From: Aphelidium insulamus
Taxonomy: Eukaryota > Aphelidiomycota > Aphelidea > Aphelidiaceae
DNA length: 64,000 bases
NCBI GenBank assembly: GCA_036784855.1
Contig: JAZDSV010000001.1
Span: 186,001 to 250,000, forward strand
Direction of reading: 5' to 3'
Below are positions 10,399 to 22,891 of the stretch, one piece after another. The number at the start of each line of letters is the position of its first letter. Position 1 is the first letter of the stretch. The notes under the pieces are model-generated. The model searched no databases. It was not told the DNA's origin and saw only the letters and a list, made by a program, of their open reading frames with translations. Made by a program: the position numbers and the translations under genes.

Positions 10399-11175
10399 TC
10401 AAAAGTCCCCATCCTCCTCGACTTCCTCACCCTCATCGGCTTCCTCATCCTCATCGGCTTCCTCATCCTCATCGACTTCCTCATCCTCATTGGCTTCCTC
10501 ATCCTCATTGGCTTCCTCACCCTCATCGGCTTCCTCACCCTCATCGGCTTCCTCATCCTCATCGACTTCCTCACCCTCATTGGCTTCCTCATCCTCATTG
10601 GCTTCCTCATCCTCATCGACTTCCTCATCGCCATCGACATCAGTCTCGTCGTAGAAGCCGCCAATATTATCGGCATCAGCACGGAAGCCTTCATCTCCGC
10701 CGCTGCCACTTGCAGCACCGGGGTATGCGTCGCCACCAAACATATTTATTCCGTCGGCGGCGGAATCAGGACTTATGCGATAACCGTCGACGTCGGCATT
10801 CCCGTCTGCGGCGTAGGCATCTTCGCCGCCGTCGCCTTTAATGGCAGGTGTCATTTCACCGTCAACGCCTTCGCCATAATATCCACCATACTCGTTAATG
10901 GTTGGGTCACCTACTGCGCCACCAACAGAAAAGGCGCCGGCACTGATTCCATCACCCGCAGCAACACCACTGTCACCGTGGGTGCCAGGATAGTTGGATA
11001 TAAAATTCTCGTCGCCATCTTCATAATCGAAGCCCTCCTCTCCTGGTACACGCTCATATTCGGCAAAGGGGGCGCTATACTCATACGGATCATCCTCGTA
11101 CTGAGGCAATGGAGCCGCCTTGGTAACACCGATGGTGCTCAGCACAGCAGCAATAGCAAGGCAATAAAACTTCAT
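10399..11175 (-). CDS. Secreted acidic protein with tandem hexapeptide repeats
   Basis: Single exon, 258 aa. The start MKFYCLAIAAVLSTIG gives a signal peptide cleaved near TKAAPLP; an upstream in-frame ATG (11283) would bury it. The mature protein is Gly/Asp/Glu/Tyr-rich, then ends in about 12 copies of a six-residue acidic repeat of type (A/V)(D/N)E(D/G)EE, encoded by an 18-bp tandem repeat. No Cys pairs, membrane segment or enzyme motif is seen. It is probably a secreted, very acidic, disordered protein that could bind cations. No family is recognised. Confidence 0.7.
   Translation of the reverse strand: MKFYCLAIAAVLSTIGVTKAAPLPQYEDDPYEYSAPFAEYERVPGEEGFDYEDGDENFISNYPGTHGDSGVAAGDGISAGAFSVGGAVGDPTINEYGGYYGEGVDGEMTPAIKGDGGEDAYAADGNADVDGYRISPDSAADGINMFGGDAYPGAASGSGGDEGFRADADNIGGFYDETDVDGDEEVDEDEEANEDEEANEGEEVDEDEEADEGEEADEGEEANEDEEANEDEEVDEDEEADEDEEADEGEEVEEDGDF
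10423..10638. repeat. 18-bp coding tandem repeat, 12 units
   Basis: Eleven units of the type ttcctcaYcctcatYgRc plus a degenerate twelfth lie in register inside the acidic secreted protein gene. Units differ only at three or four positions and keep the reading frame. Confidence 0.9.
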
Positions 11176-11688
11176 AGTCAAAGCGAAGTACGAGTAGATA
11201 GTAGGTGAAAAGTGCTGAATCGATAAAATCTGTAAAAGCGATTCTGCTGTGAATGCTGGCAAAACGCCGCATTTTATGGCCAATTTTCGAGCACGCTCCC
11301 ACTCTGCGATGATTGGCCGGATCGAGGATGCAGATGGATTTTCGGCTGCACTGATCGTATCGCGTGCAATCGCCGCAGCTGAGCTTTAACTTGATCATTG
11401 CGCGTGCTGCATTGTGCATACTGAAGCATGCTGTTGGCTGGTTCGATTTTATCAGTCAGGGGTGAGTATATTCAAGTAGAATCATTGGGTCAGCGCTTGG
11501 CGTTATTGAAATTTTAGGTTCAACGAGCAAGTGAACGATACAATGAAATCATTTTACACCATTACTGTTGCACATTTCACGCACAGATATTCACTCATGG
11601 ACTGTAGCCATGACAAAATTGATGCTATAAATAGCTAGCAAGCTTGTGATCTCCTAAAAACCCATTACAACCTACACTCATTCAGAAT
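11176..11688. other. Divergent intergenic region
   Basis: Shared upstream region of the acidic protein gene (-) and the EF-hand gene (+). No gene is supported apart from the TATA-like element listed separately. Confidence 0.45.
11626..11633 (+). promoter_or_regulatory. TATA-like element upstream of EF-hand gene
   Basis: TATAAATA lies 56-63 bp before the EF-hand gene ATG, a plausible distance for a TATA box with a short 5' leader. Confidence 0.45.
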
Positions 11689-12502
11689 ATGGGCCAGCAC
11701 TTGAGCAAAAAGGTTGAAATTGATCCCGAGACAGCATCGCGATGTATGATCTAGTACTACAGCGCTTATACACACACCCTCACACGTGTACAGTCACGCG
11801 CAAGGAGATCAACTCGCTGCGCGCCGAATTTGAAAAGATTGGACACCACAGCACTGCCATCAACAAGGACCAGTTCAATGAGGCAAGAAATCAGCTTTCT
11901 GTTTATGTGATGTCGCTTACAGCTTTAGATTCTGGGCAGACACGTGCAGGACTGGACTGCCGGCCATCTGTTCCTGGAACGGCTGTTTGACGCGTTCGAC
12001 GTGAATGGCGACAAGACGATCGACCTGAACGAGTTTCTGACCGGACTGAGTCTGTTTGTCAAGGGCACTGCAGAAGAAAAGATGGAGTGTGAGTGCCATG
12101 ACGATAACTGATAACGTATCTCACATTCACCAAGTATCGTTCAAAATCTACGACTTCAAGAAGAAGGGCTACGTCACGCAGAAGGAGATTGCGCGCTTCC
12201 TCATTCAAATGGTGAATATTCATGAGCGCAACATTACATGAATTGTAACTGATATCACGTCACGCAGTATTCCACCTTCTACAACGAAGACCAGAGCGAG
12301 AGCATCAATGAAATGACTAAGCGGCTCTTTGATGATTTGGACGTTAATGGCGACGGACAGCTGGTACGTCCATCATGTCAAGCTACTCCGTCATTTAACT
12401 GACATAATGCAGTCGCTGGAGGAGTACAGATTATCAGCAATGAAGGAGCCAATGATTGTCAACTTCTTGGACCAGTTCCTCGTGGACAAGATTCACCTCT
12501 GA
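11689..12502 (+). CDS. Calcium sensor with EF-hands and N-myristoylation signal (NCS/CBL/calcineurin B-like)
   Basis: Six exons (11689-11743, 11794-11882, 11929-12088, 12135-12211, 12268-12363, 12413-12502) sum to 567 nt, 188 aa. The N-terminus MGQHLSKK fits an N-myristoylation site (Gly2, Ser6). EF-hand loops with good ligands are DVNGDKTIDLNEF and DVNGDGQLSLEEY. The loop between them, DFKKKGYVTQKEI, has lost the acidic side chains and should not bind calcium. Length, spacing and RGTxEEK-like linker (KGTAEEKME) fit the recoverin/calcineurin B/CBL group, but I cannot choose between them. It probably acts as a membrane-associated Ca2+ switch. Intron 2 (11883-11928) is GC-AG with donor GCAAGA. 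Confidence 0.85.
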
Positions 12503-12632
12503 ACTGTTTGTCAGCCCGCGCCCATGTTCCAATACAAGTAATAATGTGACAAGGTTCATGATCAATTACAACAATACAGCAGTAAAGACCACTGATCAAG
12601 CACCACGTGCATTACTATAAAGGGAGGCCATG

Positions 12633-12821
12633 GCCTGGCGGTCAAGGCGAGAGTGCAGGGCCGAGACCACCAGCGGACGGCGGCAGCTGCAAGCAGCATA
12701 CACACCGTCACCGGCTGCAAAAATAAGTCTAACAGCGAAGGGTCTCTATGAGACCCATTCCAGCTGTTAGGCTGGAAAGAACAGATACTACACTTGATCA
12801 AAGCCAAAAGGCCTGAGGGAT
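12633..12821 (-). ncRNA. U2 spliceosomal snRNA
   Basis: Read on the minus strand from about 12821, the RNA begins ATCCCTCAGGCC, then TTTTGGC, GATCAA and GTGTAGTATCTGTTCTT, the near-universal U2 block holding the branch-site-pairing GTAGTA. Stem-loop IIa (CCAGC/GCTGG around CTAACA), IIb (GGGTCTC/GAGACCC) and the IIc strand CTGTTAG, complementary to the IIa loop, are all present. The Sm site ATTTTTG follows, then stem-loop III, and a stem IV closed by GGTGGTC/GACCGCC with a TGCA-containing loop. Length is about 189 nt; the 3' end is estimated. A TACATAAT word about 30 nt upstream of the 5' end may be a promoter element. Two bases next to GATC differ from other U2 RNAs (see findings). Confidence 0.93.
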
Positions 12822-12934
12822 ACTGTATGCAACGGTTCTGTGCCGAATTATGTATGCTGTAGTGTCCATGCGCGGTGGCCGAGTGGTTGCAGGTTGTGTG
12901 TCAGAGTACGTAACGCACACAATGACAATTATCA

Positions 12935-14066
12935 ATGAGCATTGCAGTATTGGACGAGCCGATTTCGGCGGCCGAGTTCACGCGCCGCTTCATCGCCACC
13001 AACACGCCGGTGCTGGTGCGTCTGCCGCACATAACACAAGGATGGCAGTCGATGGCAAAGTGGCGCGTGTTTTTACGTGACAAGAACGCGTACCTGCCCA
13101 ACTGGGAGTATTTACGGTCTGCGTATGGCGATTCCGTAGTTCCCGTGGTGGACTGCTCGGGCCACCCGCCGCCTGGGATGGCCACCAATGTCTCTAATGA
13201 TGACTCGTTGCCGCAATACCGTGAGATGAAGTTTGCCGCGTTCGTGGATGAGGCATGTGTGCCGACACCGACTCGCCTGCTCTACTGCAAGGACTGGCAC
13301 ATGGTGAGGGAATACGGGGATGGACAAAAGAGGATGAACTGCCTGCCTGAATACTTTACCGACGACTGGCTGAATGCGTACTGTGACTCTGTGCCGGGCG
13401 CCGATGATTACCGCTTCGTGTACATTGGCATGGACGGGACGTACACTCCGCTGCATGCCGATGTGTTTAGGCAAGTGTACAGTAGTCGTTAGTAACGACT
13501 CGTTGCACCAGTTGAAAGCTCACATTTCGCCTTCATACAGATCCTTCTCCTGGTCGGCAAATGTGTGCGGCGTGAAGGAGTGGACGCTGTTCCCGCCAGA
13601 GCAGGAGAAGTACTTGCACGACACACTGGGGAACTGCATACACGATGTGCGACGACCAGTGCCACCCGAACTCTTCCCACTGTATCATACTCACGCACGA
13701 CCGATTCGTGTGCGGCAGGAGCCGGGAGAGATCATGTTTGTTCCGAGCGCCTGGTTCCATCAGGTGGTGAATGTGGGCGATACCATTTCCATCAACCACA
13801 ACTGGCTGAATGCACACTGTATGCCGCGGTGCATGGCCCAATATCAGCTGGATCTGACACGGTGTCGAGAGCAGTTGGCAGATCTGCTTCTGCCCCCAGT
13901 GTCTCTGCCGCGCCGCGAGTGGGATGAAGAGTGCCAGAAGTTGGTCAAGGCTCACGCCGGCATGGATGCGGAAGAGTGGCGCCGGCTGCTGAACAATGCC
14001 CTGCTGCTTGACATCTCCGACTCGGATAAATCCACGGCGCACTCGCACTTGCAGCTGTTGACATAG
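12935..14066 (+). CDS. JmjC-domain oxygenase JMJD4-like
   Basis: Two exons (12935-13470, 13541-14066; 1,062 nt, 353 aa). The JmjC core has the Fe(II) ligands in LHADVF (HxD) and INHNWLN (distal His). The block HADVFRSFSWSANVCG followed by KEWTLFPP is nearly identical to JMJD4 proteins, which hydroxylate a lysine of the translation terminator eRF1 using 2-oxoglutarate and oxygen. An aromatic-rich YTPLH precedes the first ligand. Exon 1 ends inside this conserved block, so the intron is fixed: it is GC-AG with a perfect GCAAGT donor at 13471. The U2 gene is divergent, about 110 bp upstream. Confidence 0.92.
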
Positions 14067-14152
14067 ATACACCCATACATTATTGTAGAGAGCGAAAATA
14101 CACACAATTATTTGAAGTGGCGTGGTTTAGTGACGACGTGGTCAGTGGGCGT

Positions 14153-16040
14153 TCAGTGTGCATTGCTCTTCTCCTCGTTGATGTACCACTGAAAGTAGTC
14201 GACTGTCTCGCGGATGCCCTGGTGCACGGGGAACTTTGGCTGCCAGCTCAGACTCTTTTTGGCGCGCTCAATGTCTGGCTTGCGCTGTTTGGGGTCGTCC
14301 TGCGTGGCGGCCAGGTGCACAATCTTGGAGTCGGTGTTCAGTTCGCTGTGGATCATCTCGGCAAACTCCTGGATGGTGTACTCTTGCGGGTTGCCAATGT
14401 TTACCGGCTGCGTGTAGTCACTGCCCATCAGTGCAATCAGTCCGTCCACCAAGTCGTGAACGTATTGGAACGAGCGGGTCTGGCTGCCGTCGCCGTAGAC
14501 AGTCATGTCTTGACCCTGCAGCGCCTGCATGATAAAGTTGCTCACTACACGGCCGTCCTTCTGGTTCATGCGCGGGCCAAAGGTGTTAAATATACGCGCC
14601 ACGCGCACGTCCACATGGTCCTGCTTGGCGTACGCGTACGTGAGTGTCTCGGCCACTCGCTTCCCCTCGTCGTAGCACGCACGCGGTCTGCGCAATTAAA
14701 TAGAGATCAACGATATAGTTTGGGCGCTTACCCAATGGGATTAACGTGTCCCCAATACGATTCTGCCTGTGGGCTAACCTCGGGATCGCCATACACTTCT
14801 GCAAGGAATTAAAACAACAAGGTCAGTGGACATGGACGCACCCGACGTCGAGGTGAGCAAGAAGCGCGCACGTACGCGCTTGGCGAGGCCGAGCATGTTG
14901 ATGGTGCCCATCACGCTGGTCTTGACCGTCTTTATCGGGTTGAACTGGTAGTGTGGCGGCGATGCAGGACATGCCAAGTGATAGATCTCGTCCACTTCAA
15001 TCATGAACTGCGAAATGTCATCAAAAAAATAGATGTCGGCCACGCATCGCGTCACTTACAGGATCCACAACGTCGTGGCGGATCAGCTCAAAGTTTGGAT
15101 GGCCGATCCAGTGGAGCACGTTGCGCTTGCTGCCAGTGAAAAAGTTGTCCAACACCACAACTTCCATGCCCATCAGCATCAGCCGGTCTACCAAATGCGA
15201 GCCGACAAATCCGGCGCCGCCCGTGACCAGAATGCGTTTGCGCTGGTCAGCAGGCAAGTAGCGCACTTTCGGGTACGATTTGGCAGAGTTGAACTCGACC
15301 ATGCTGTTGTGGACCTGGAGCTGCTGCGGCTGCGCCAGACTCGCATTCATGACGGTGGGCAGGTAGATTTGACGCAGCTGTGCCAGCGGGAAGCGCGAGT
15401 GGTATAAGTCGTCGCCGACAAACTCGGCGTCAGGCTGATCACCGCCCTGCCACGATGCTTTGGCCAGCGAGGTGCCGGCAACGTTCTTGGACGCGTCAGC
15501 AGCAGATCGCACTCCCGGTGTAATGGACAGCGTGGACATTATTACCCTACCAAATAGTGCATAGATGTTAGCGCCAGTATGATAAATATAATCATATCTA
15601 GTGAAGCTATACGGGACGCATGCAACTGCATAGTGCACATGAATGAAGTGGCAAACGCACCAGACTATGCAAATGGCCAATAGGTGCATCTTGTAGTGCA
15701 AAACTTTGCGTGTAACCACTTGTAGAAACGCCCCGGGAACCAGCTGGCCCTGCTGCCAGTTGTGTACAAAGGACTGAATGGTGGCTGTGGTGCGATGCCG
15801 GATACCGTCTGCGCCAGAGGAGAAGAGCGGGCCGACGGGTGAGATTTTCCGAAGGGTTGGATGCGGTGCGCTGGTGTTGACGCTGGTGTTGACGCTGATG
15901 CTGCTGCTACTGCTGTTGTTGTTGCCAGCAAATAGCGCAGAGGATGACAAGGATGTGGCGGCAGTAGTGGAGTGTGCGGCAGGCTGTGGCGGGCGCGCGG
16001 CGCTTGAAGTTGAATTGGGCGGGGGCGTTGATTGCATCAA
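14153..16040 (-). CDS. UDP-glucuronic acid decarboxylase (UDP-xylose synthase)
   Basis: Converts UDP-glucuronate to UDP-xylose with bound NAD+. The N-terminus is Ser/Pro/Asn-rich, then a hydrophobic segment [19 protein letters not shown] suggests a type II Golgi membrane anchor. The catalytic part starts [15 protein letters not shown] (Rossmann loop) and continues with [34 protein letters not shown] and the SDR catalytic pair in [10 protein letters not shown], all typical of UXS1. At least three GT-AG introns interrupt the catalytic region: after VVDP, after LTSTS and after HVNPIG. Another intron near 15545-15640 cannot be excluded because that stretch has no stop. It ends at TGA 14153. Xylose donors imply xylosylated glycans in this organism. 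Confidence 0.93.
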
Positions 16041-16632
16041 AAATGCCGCTGTTTGCCCCGCCGCGCTTTGCGTTTTGTGCGCATTGTCTTGCTACATATA
16101 TGTGCCAATACATATATATATATATATATATATACGTGTGTAGCTGTCTATTACGCGTAGCCATGTAATACATACACACATATACACACACATACACACC
16201 CGCTTATATGAGACATGCTATATTATGTGCAAGACATAGACCTACAATACAGCAAGATAGCTGTGTGGATGTATCTTACAATGTACGCATGAGCGGATGT
16301 GTATAGAGCTTAACTGCTAGCTCGTTCATATGTGCTTAAATTGTCACTGTGTGCTTAAATTGTTCTGTGGTATATGGATGGGTGTGTGAGTGTAAGTGTG
16401 TGTGTGTGTGTTGCATAAGTAAAGCTGTCGCTTATATAAGCTGACGATTGCACATACACACATTGTATATGCATATAGTACAAGTACATCATGCATTCAG
16501 GGCAAGGATGCTACAGCTTTGCGTAGCTCAACCATAAGACTCTTGCCATCAGAGCGAATGATATCAACTCAGATATTAATCAGCTGGCCTATAAATAAGA
16601 CTTACGACAATACTTTGCCTTCACCGTGACAT
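16041..16632. other. Divergent intergenic region with TA and TG/CA-rich tracts
   Basis: Between the UXS gene (-) and the BSP protease gene (+). It contains a (TA)n run at about 16105-16133, TG-rich tracts near 16380-16412 and a TATA-like element at 16590. No gene is supported. Confidence 0.5.
16590..16597 (+). promoter_or_regulatory. TATA-like element upstream of BSP protease gene
   Basis: TATAAATA lies 36-43 bp upstream of the start codon at 16633, the same word and similar spacing as ahead of the EF-hand gene. Confidence 0.45.
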
Positions 16633-17466
16633 ATGGACGGCAGCACGCAGGGCACGGCCCCTACGGCAACTGTACTGTACTGCAGCAATGTCCGCGTAGA
16701 GTTCATCAACCGCGACGCGCACACGGCCGCCGCGAGACTGTTTCATCGGTGCTGCCCGGATCCCGGCACCGAACTACTGCGCACCATGGAGCGTGTCTGT
16801 TCCGTGCTGTATGGCGGCTGCGGGAGCGTGGAGGCCGCGACAGTTCCGCTCATTAGCCGCGTCTCATTCATTGTGGAAGTGCCGGACGCCGCGGACGCCC
16901 CGCCAGCCTATGTCACACGTTGTGCCGCGGCGGCAGATGAGTTGCACGCCGAGCTGCACATTAACCTGCGCTACCTGTATGAACACGTGCACCGCGGTGC
17001 CAGTGAGCACGGAGACACTAGCAAGGTGTGCCGCGAACTGCACGGCCTGCTGCACCACGAGTGCACGCACATTGTGCAGTACAATGGTGCCGGCACCGCG
17101 TCCGGCGGACTCATTGAGGGCATTGCCGACTATGTGCGGCTGGAGTGCGGTCTGGCGCCACCGCACTGGCCCGAGCCGCGTCGCAAGTTTGCGGCACTGA
17201 CGGCACCACAGCAGCTGCAATGGGACTGCGGCTATGACACCACGGCATACTTTCTGCAGTGGCTCACCCGGCAACGAAACGGTGGCGACAAGGATCGCGG
17301 TGCCAGCACAGAGCATGCCGTTGTGCAGCAGCTGAACACCCGGCTGAGCAGGGGTGCAGTGCAACCAGACGAGGACCTGCTACAGGCCGTGATGGGCGAG
17401 CCCGTCGCGGTGCTGTGGCAGTGTTATGTGGCGGACATGTCCGACAGTGCCGCCGCCGATGGATGA
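16633..17466 (+). CDS. Basic secretory protein (BSP) family metallopeptidase-like protein
   Basis: Intron-free, 277 aa. The centre has LHHECTHIVQYNG, an HExxH zinc site, followed by GGLIEGIADYVRL, the second conserved block of the plant/bacterial BSP peptidase family (gluzincin-like). A partially conserved WDCGYDTTAYFLQWL block follows, as in that family, near residues 195-215. BSP proteins are usually secreted, but this frame begins MDGSTQGTAPTATV with no signal peptide. Either the start lies elsewhere or this copy is cytosolic. The last 8 nt overlap the start of the next gene in another frame. Confidence 0.82.
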   Translation: MDGSTQGTAPTATVLYCSNVRVEFINRDAHTAAARLFHRCCPDPGTELLRTMERVCSVLYGGCGSVEAATVPLISRVSFIVEVPDAADAPPAYVTRCAAAADELHAELHINLRYLYEHVHRGASEHGDTSKVCRELHGLLHHECTHIVQYNGAGTASGGLIEGIADYVRLECGLAPPHWPEPRRKFAALTAPQQLQWDCGYDTTAYFLQWLTRQRNGGDKDRGASTEHAVVQQLNTRLSRGAVQPDEDLLQAVMGEPVAVLWQCYVADMSDSAAADG

Positions 17467-18192
17467 TTTGCACGCGTGGCTGCAATTCAGCCAGCAGCAG
17501 TTGGCGTCGCTTGCGGCTCCTACACCTCCTGCACCTCCTGCACAGCCACTATGTCATCCACAGCTGCCTGCCTACTCGCCGCCTCCGGTGGTGGATGCGG
17601 TCGCCGAGGTGCCTCAACTTTACTCACTGGACAAGCACTCTGATGCCTTCTCCGCCACTCCCAGCTTGACCACTGCTCACAGCGCTGCTACCACCACCAC
17701 CACCACCACCATCACTACAGCCACCTCGGACCTGCTATCACCGCAAATGGTGATGGAAGTTGCGCAGGCTGTGCAGCGTGACGCGCGCCTCCCCGATCGC
17801 GTGCGCTCAATGGAGAAGGCGCAGGCAAGTGGTGGTACTACACGCACACTCACGCTGACACATTTGCGTCACAGCGCGACCAGCTGGAGCAGATGGCACG
17901 CTCACGGGCGGCCAGAGTCCGGCAGTACACTGAGCGGATGCAAAAGGCGCGCAAGTCCGGCCTCTCCGCCAGCCAGCTGCAGTCCATAGCACAAAAGTTG
18001 TCACGTGACCTGGAGGAGTGGGACCGGCAGCAGGTACTGGTGGCGGTGGACGAGCTGGTGGCCCGACAGCAGCAGCAGCTCGCCGACAATGTATCCCCGC
18101 GGCTATTTCAGCGGACACGGCTCCCGGAGAATATTCGGCGTCAGCGGCGTCTGCTGCAATTGATCCTGGACATGGACGGTGCTGCTGGATGA
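17459..18192 (+). CDS. Unknown protein with Pro/Thr-rich N-terminus and basic coiled-coil C-terminus
   Basis: Two exons (17459-17824, 17875-18192; 684 nt, 227 aa), joined by a GC-AG intron with donor GCAAGT at 17825; without it the frame stops. It starts MDDLHAWLQFSQQQLASL, goes through a Pro-rich and a Thr-run segment, then a charged helical region with ARVRQYTERMQKARKSGLS, DLEEWDRQQVLVAVDELV and RLPENIRRQRRLLQLIL. The C-terminal half looks like a conserved eukaryotic coiled-coil family, but I cannot name it. An upstream in-frame ATG at 17426 would enlarge the overlap with the BSP gene to 41 nt. There is no signal peptide or membrane segment. Confidence 0.7.
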
Positions 18193-18511
18193 ATCTTTAT
18201 AGACTCTTTTTGTCCAAATGTTTCCCAAACATTTTTACATATGTACACATGTATGTGCCATGTGTAGACAGCTCAGTGGGGCACCGTGGCAGAACCGTGC
18301 CCGCACAAAAGACTAAAAGTGAAGTCAATTGAACTTCTTGCCACCAGGTGCAAGAAGTGGACAGCTGCAGTAAGGACACGTCTTGCATGAGAGTACAAGA
18401 AGAAAGAAGCAGAAGAAGAGGTTCTTGTGCTTCTCTGCTCTGCAAAAGAAAGAAAGAAAATTGAAGTTCTCTTGAAGCACCGCGGTTACAGTTGGACAAC
18501 GCCGACGGACA
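18193..18511. other. Intergenic region without a recognised gene
   Basis: Between the coiled-coil gene and MCM8. It contains an imperfect inverted repeat (cttcttg ... caagaag near 18331-18358) and an AG-rich stretch near 18395-18460. Nothing else is recognised. Confidence 0.4.
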
Positions 18512-21563
<3,052 letters not shown>

Positions 21564-21584
21564 CATTTAGCACACACAATATAC

Positions 21585-22738
21585 ATGCATCATACACCAT
21601 TTGTCCGCTTGCTGATGCGGTCTTCCTCCGCGGCAAGGCAATGTCGACATGCTAGCAACCTTGCTTTTACGCGATACATGCCACGCTCAGTGCCGACGGG
21701 GGAGCCCGTGGTTATCCTGCACGGCTTGTTTGGCAGCAAGCAGAACTGGAAGTCCCTGGCCAAAGGTATCACGCCGCGTCACCATTAAGCTGTGCTCATC
21801 GACACTGGTAGCCATGGCGGAGAACGTACGCGCTCCAGTCTTTGCGGTGGATCTGCCGGATCATGGCGAGTCTCCATGGTCCTCCGCGACAACACATCTG
21901 ACGCAGCGCAAAATGATCGATGATGTGGGCGAGTTCATACATGGCCACGTGGGCAAGTCCGCAGTTGTCGTCGGACATTCCCTGGTTAGTGTGTCCTCTG
22001 AGTGTGAGTCGATAGCTGACTTGCTTGATAAAGGGAGGGAAAGTTGCCATGGGGTTGGCGCTGCATTTGCAATGGCAATCATGCGCGGCCAAGTTGGTGG
22101 TCGTGGATATTGCCCCCAGAGCGGCTGCACTATCTGCAAACTTCCCTGCGTATATCGAGTGCATGAAGAAGATCAACAAATTGGGAGTGGCAAAGAAGTC
22201 GGACGCCGATCGAATTCTGGCAGCGTTGGAGCCGGCATGTATCAAATCAGATCAGATATCCATCTGATGCCTCCAGCTCCAGCTGACATTTTGGTTAGGA
22301 TAGCGCCGTGAGAAGTTTTCTGCTCACAAATTATGTTCCAGTTGCCGATTTACCACATGAGGCCAAGTCCAAAGCCCATCCTGGCTCCGCTTTCGCCTTT
22401 CGTATCAATCTTGACTCGCTGCTGCTAGCATTGCCCGAACTGTCGCGTTTTCCAGCCACTGAAGAAAACACGAGAAACGAATATGCTGGGTGCAATGCGC
22501 TTCCAACTCTGATTATTAGTGGTTCTCGGAGTGATTATATCATTCCCGACGATAGGCCGCTGTTTCAATACCTGTTCCCGAATGCGCAGTTTAAATCCCT
22601 CGACGCAGGTCACTGGGTTCATGCCGGTGAGTTCACAATTATGTAATCTGTAGGCTTAATTAACACTGATAACACTGACATGGAATTGCAGATCAGCCAG
22701 GCTCATTTATCGAGGCGGTCGCGCGATTTGTCAGGTGA
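21585..22738 (+). CDS. Alpha/beta hydrolase, ABHD11-like, probably mitochondrial
   Basis: Five exons. The N-terminus (MHHTPFVRLLMRSSSAARQC) is Arg/Ser-rich without acidic residues, like a mitochondrial presequence. Then PVVILHGLFGSKQNWKSLA, VDLPDHGESPWS, the nucleophile elbow GHSLGGKVAM, VRSFLLTNYV and the His segment DAGHWVHADQPG follow, a characteristic ABHD11/YbfF pattern. ABHD11 proteins protect lipoylated 2-oxoacid dehydrogenase complexes or act as esterases. Introns 1, 2 and 4 are GT-AG. Intron 3 (donor 22235, GCATGT) is best read as GC-AG because it alone keeps the LEP-D-AVRSFLLTN pattern. Confidence 0.87.
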
Positions 22739-22891
22739 AAATTAATATAAGCGATGAACCAATCACGTGCATCGGAGGCGGACGATGGTTGTACCCATTC
22801 TGTGTTCTTTCCACTCTTCCATTTGCGCGATCAGTTGTGGTTACCTTTTATCACGCGCATATAACGCCAACTATCCTACAAATATTCCAAA

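Noticed and set aside
11400-11460. ggttcga word resembling a tRNA T-arm
   Set aside because: No paired acceptor stem, anticodon arm or D-arm around it.
12850-12935. A complete class II tRNA gene starting near 12870
   Set aside because: The D-arm-like sequence is present, but no anticodon stem, no variable arm and no T-loop follow. It is kept only as an A-box-like finding.
15021-15060. Plus-strand frames within the UXS gene
   Set aside because: Shadows of a strongly conserved minus-strand enzyme.
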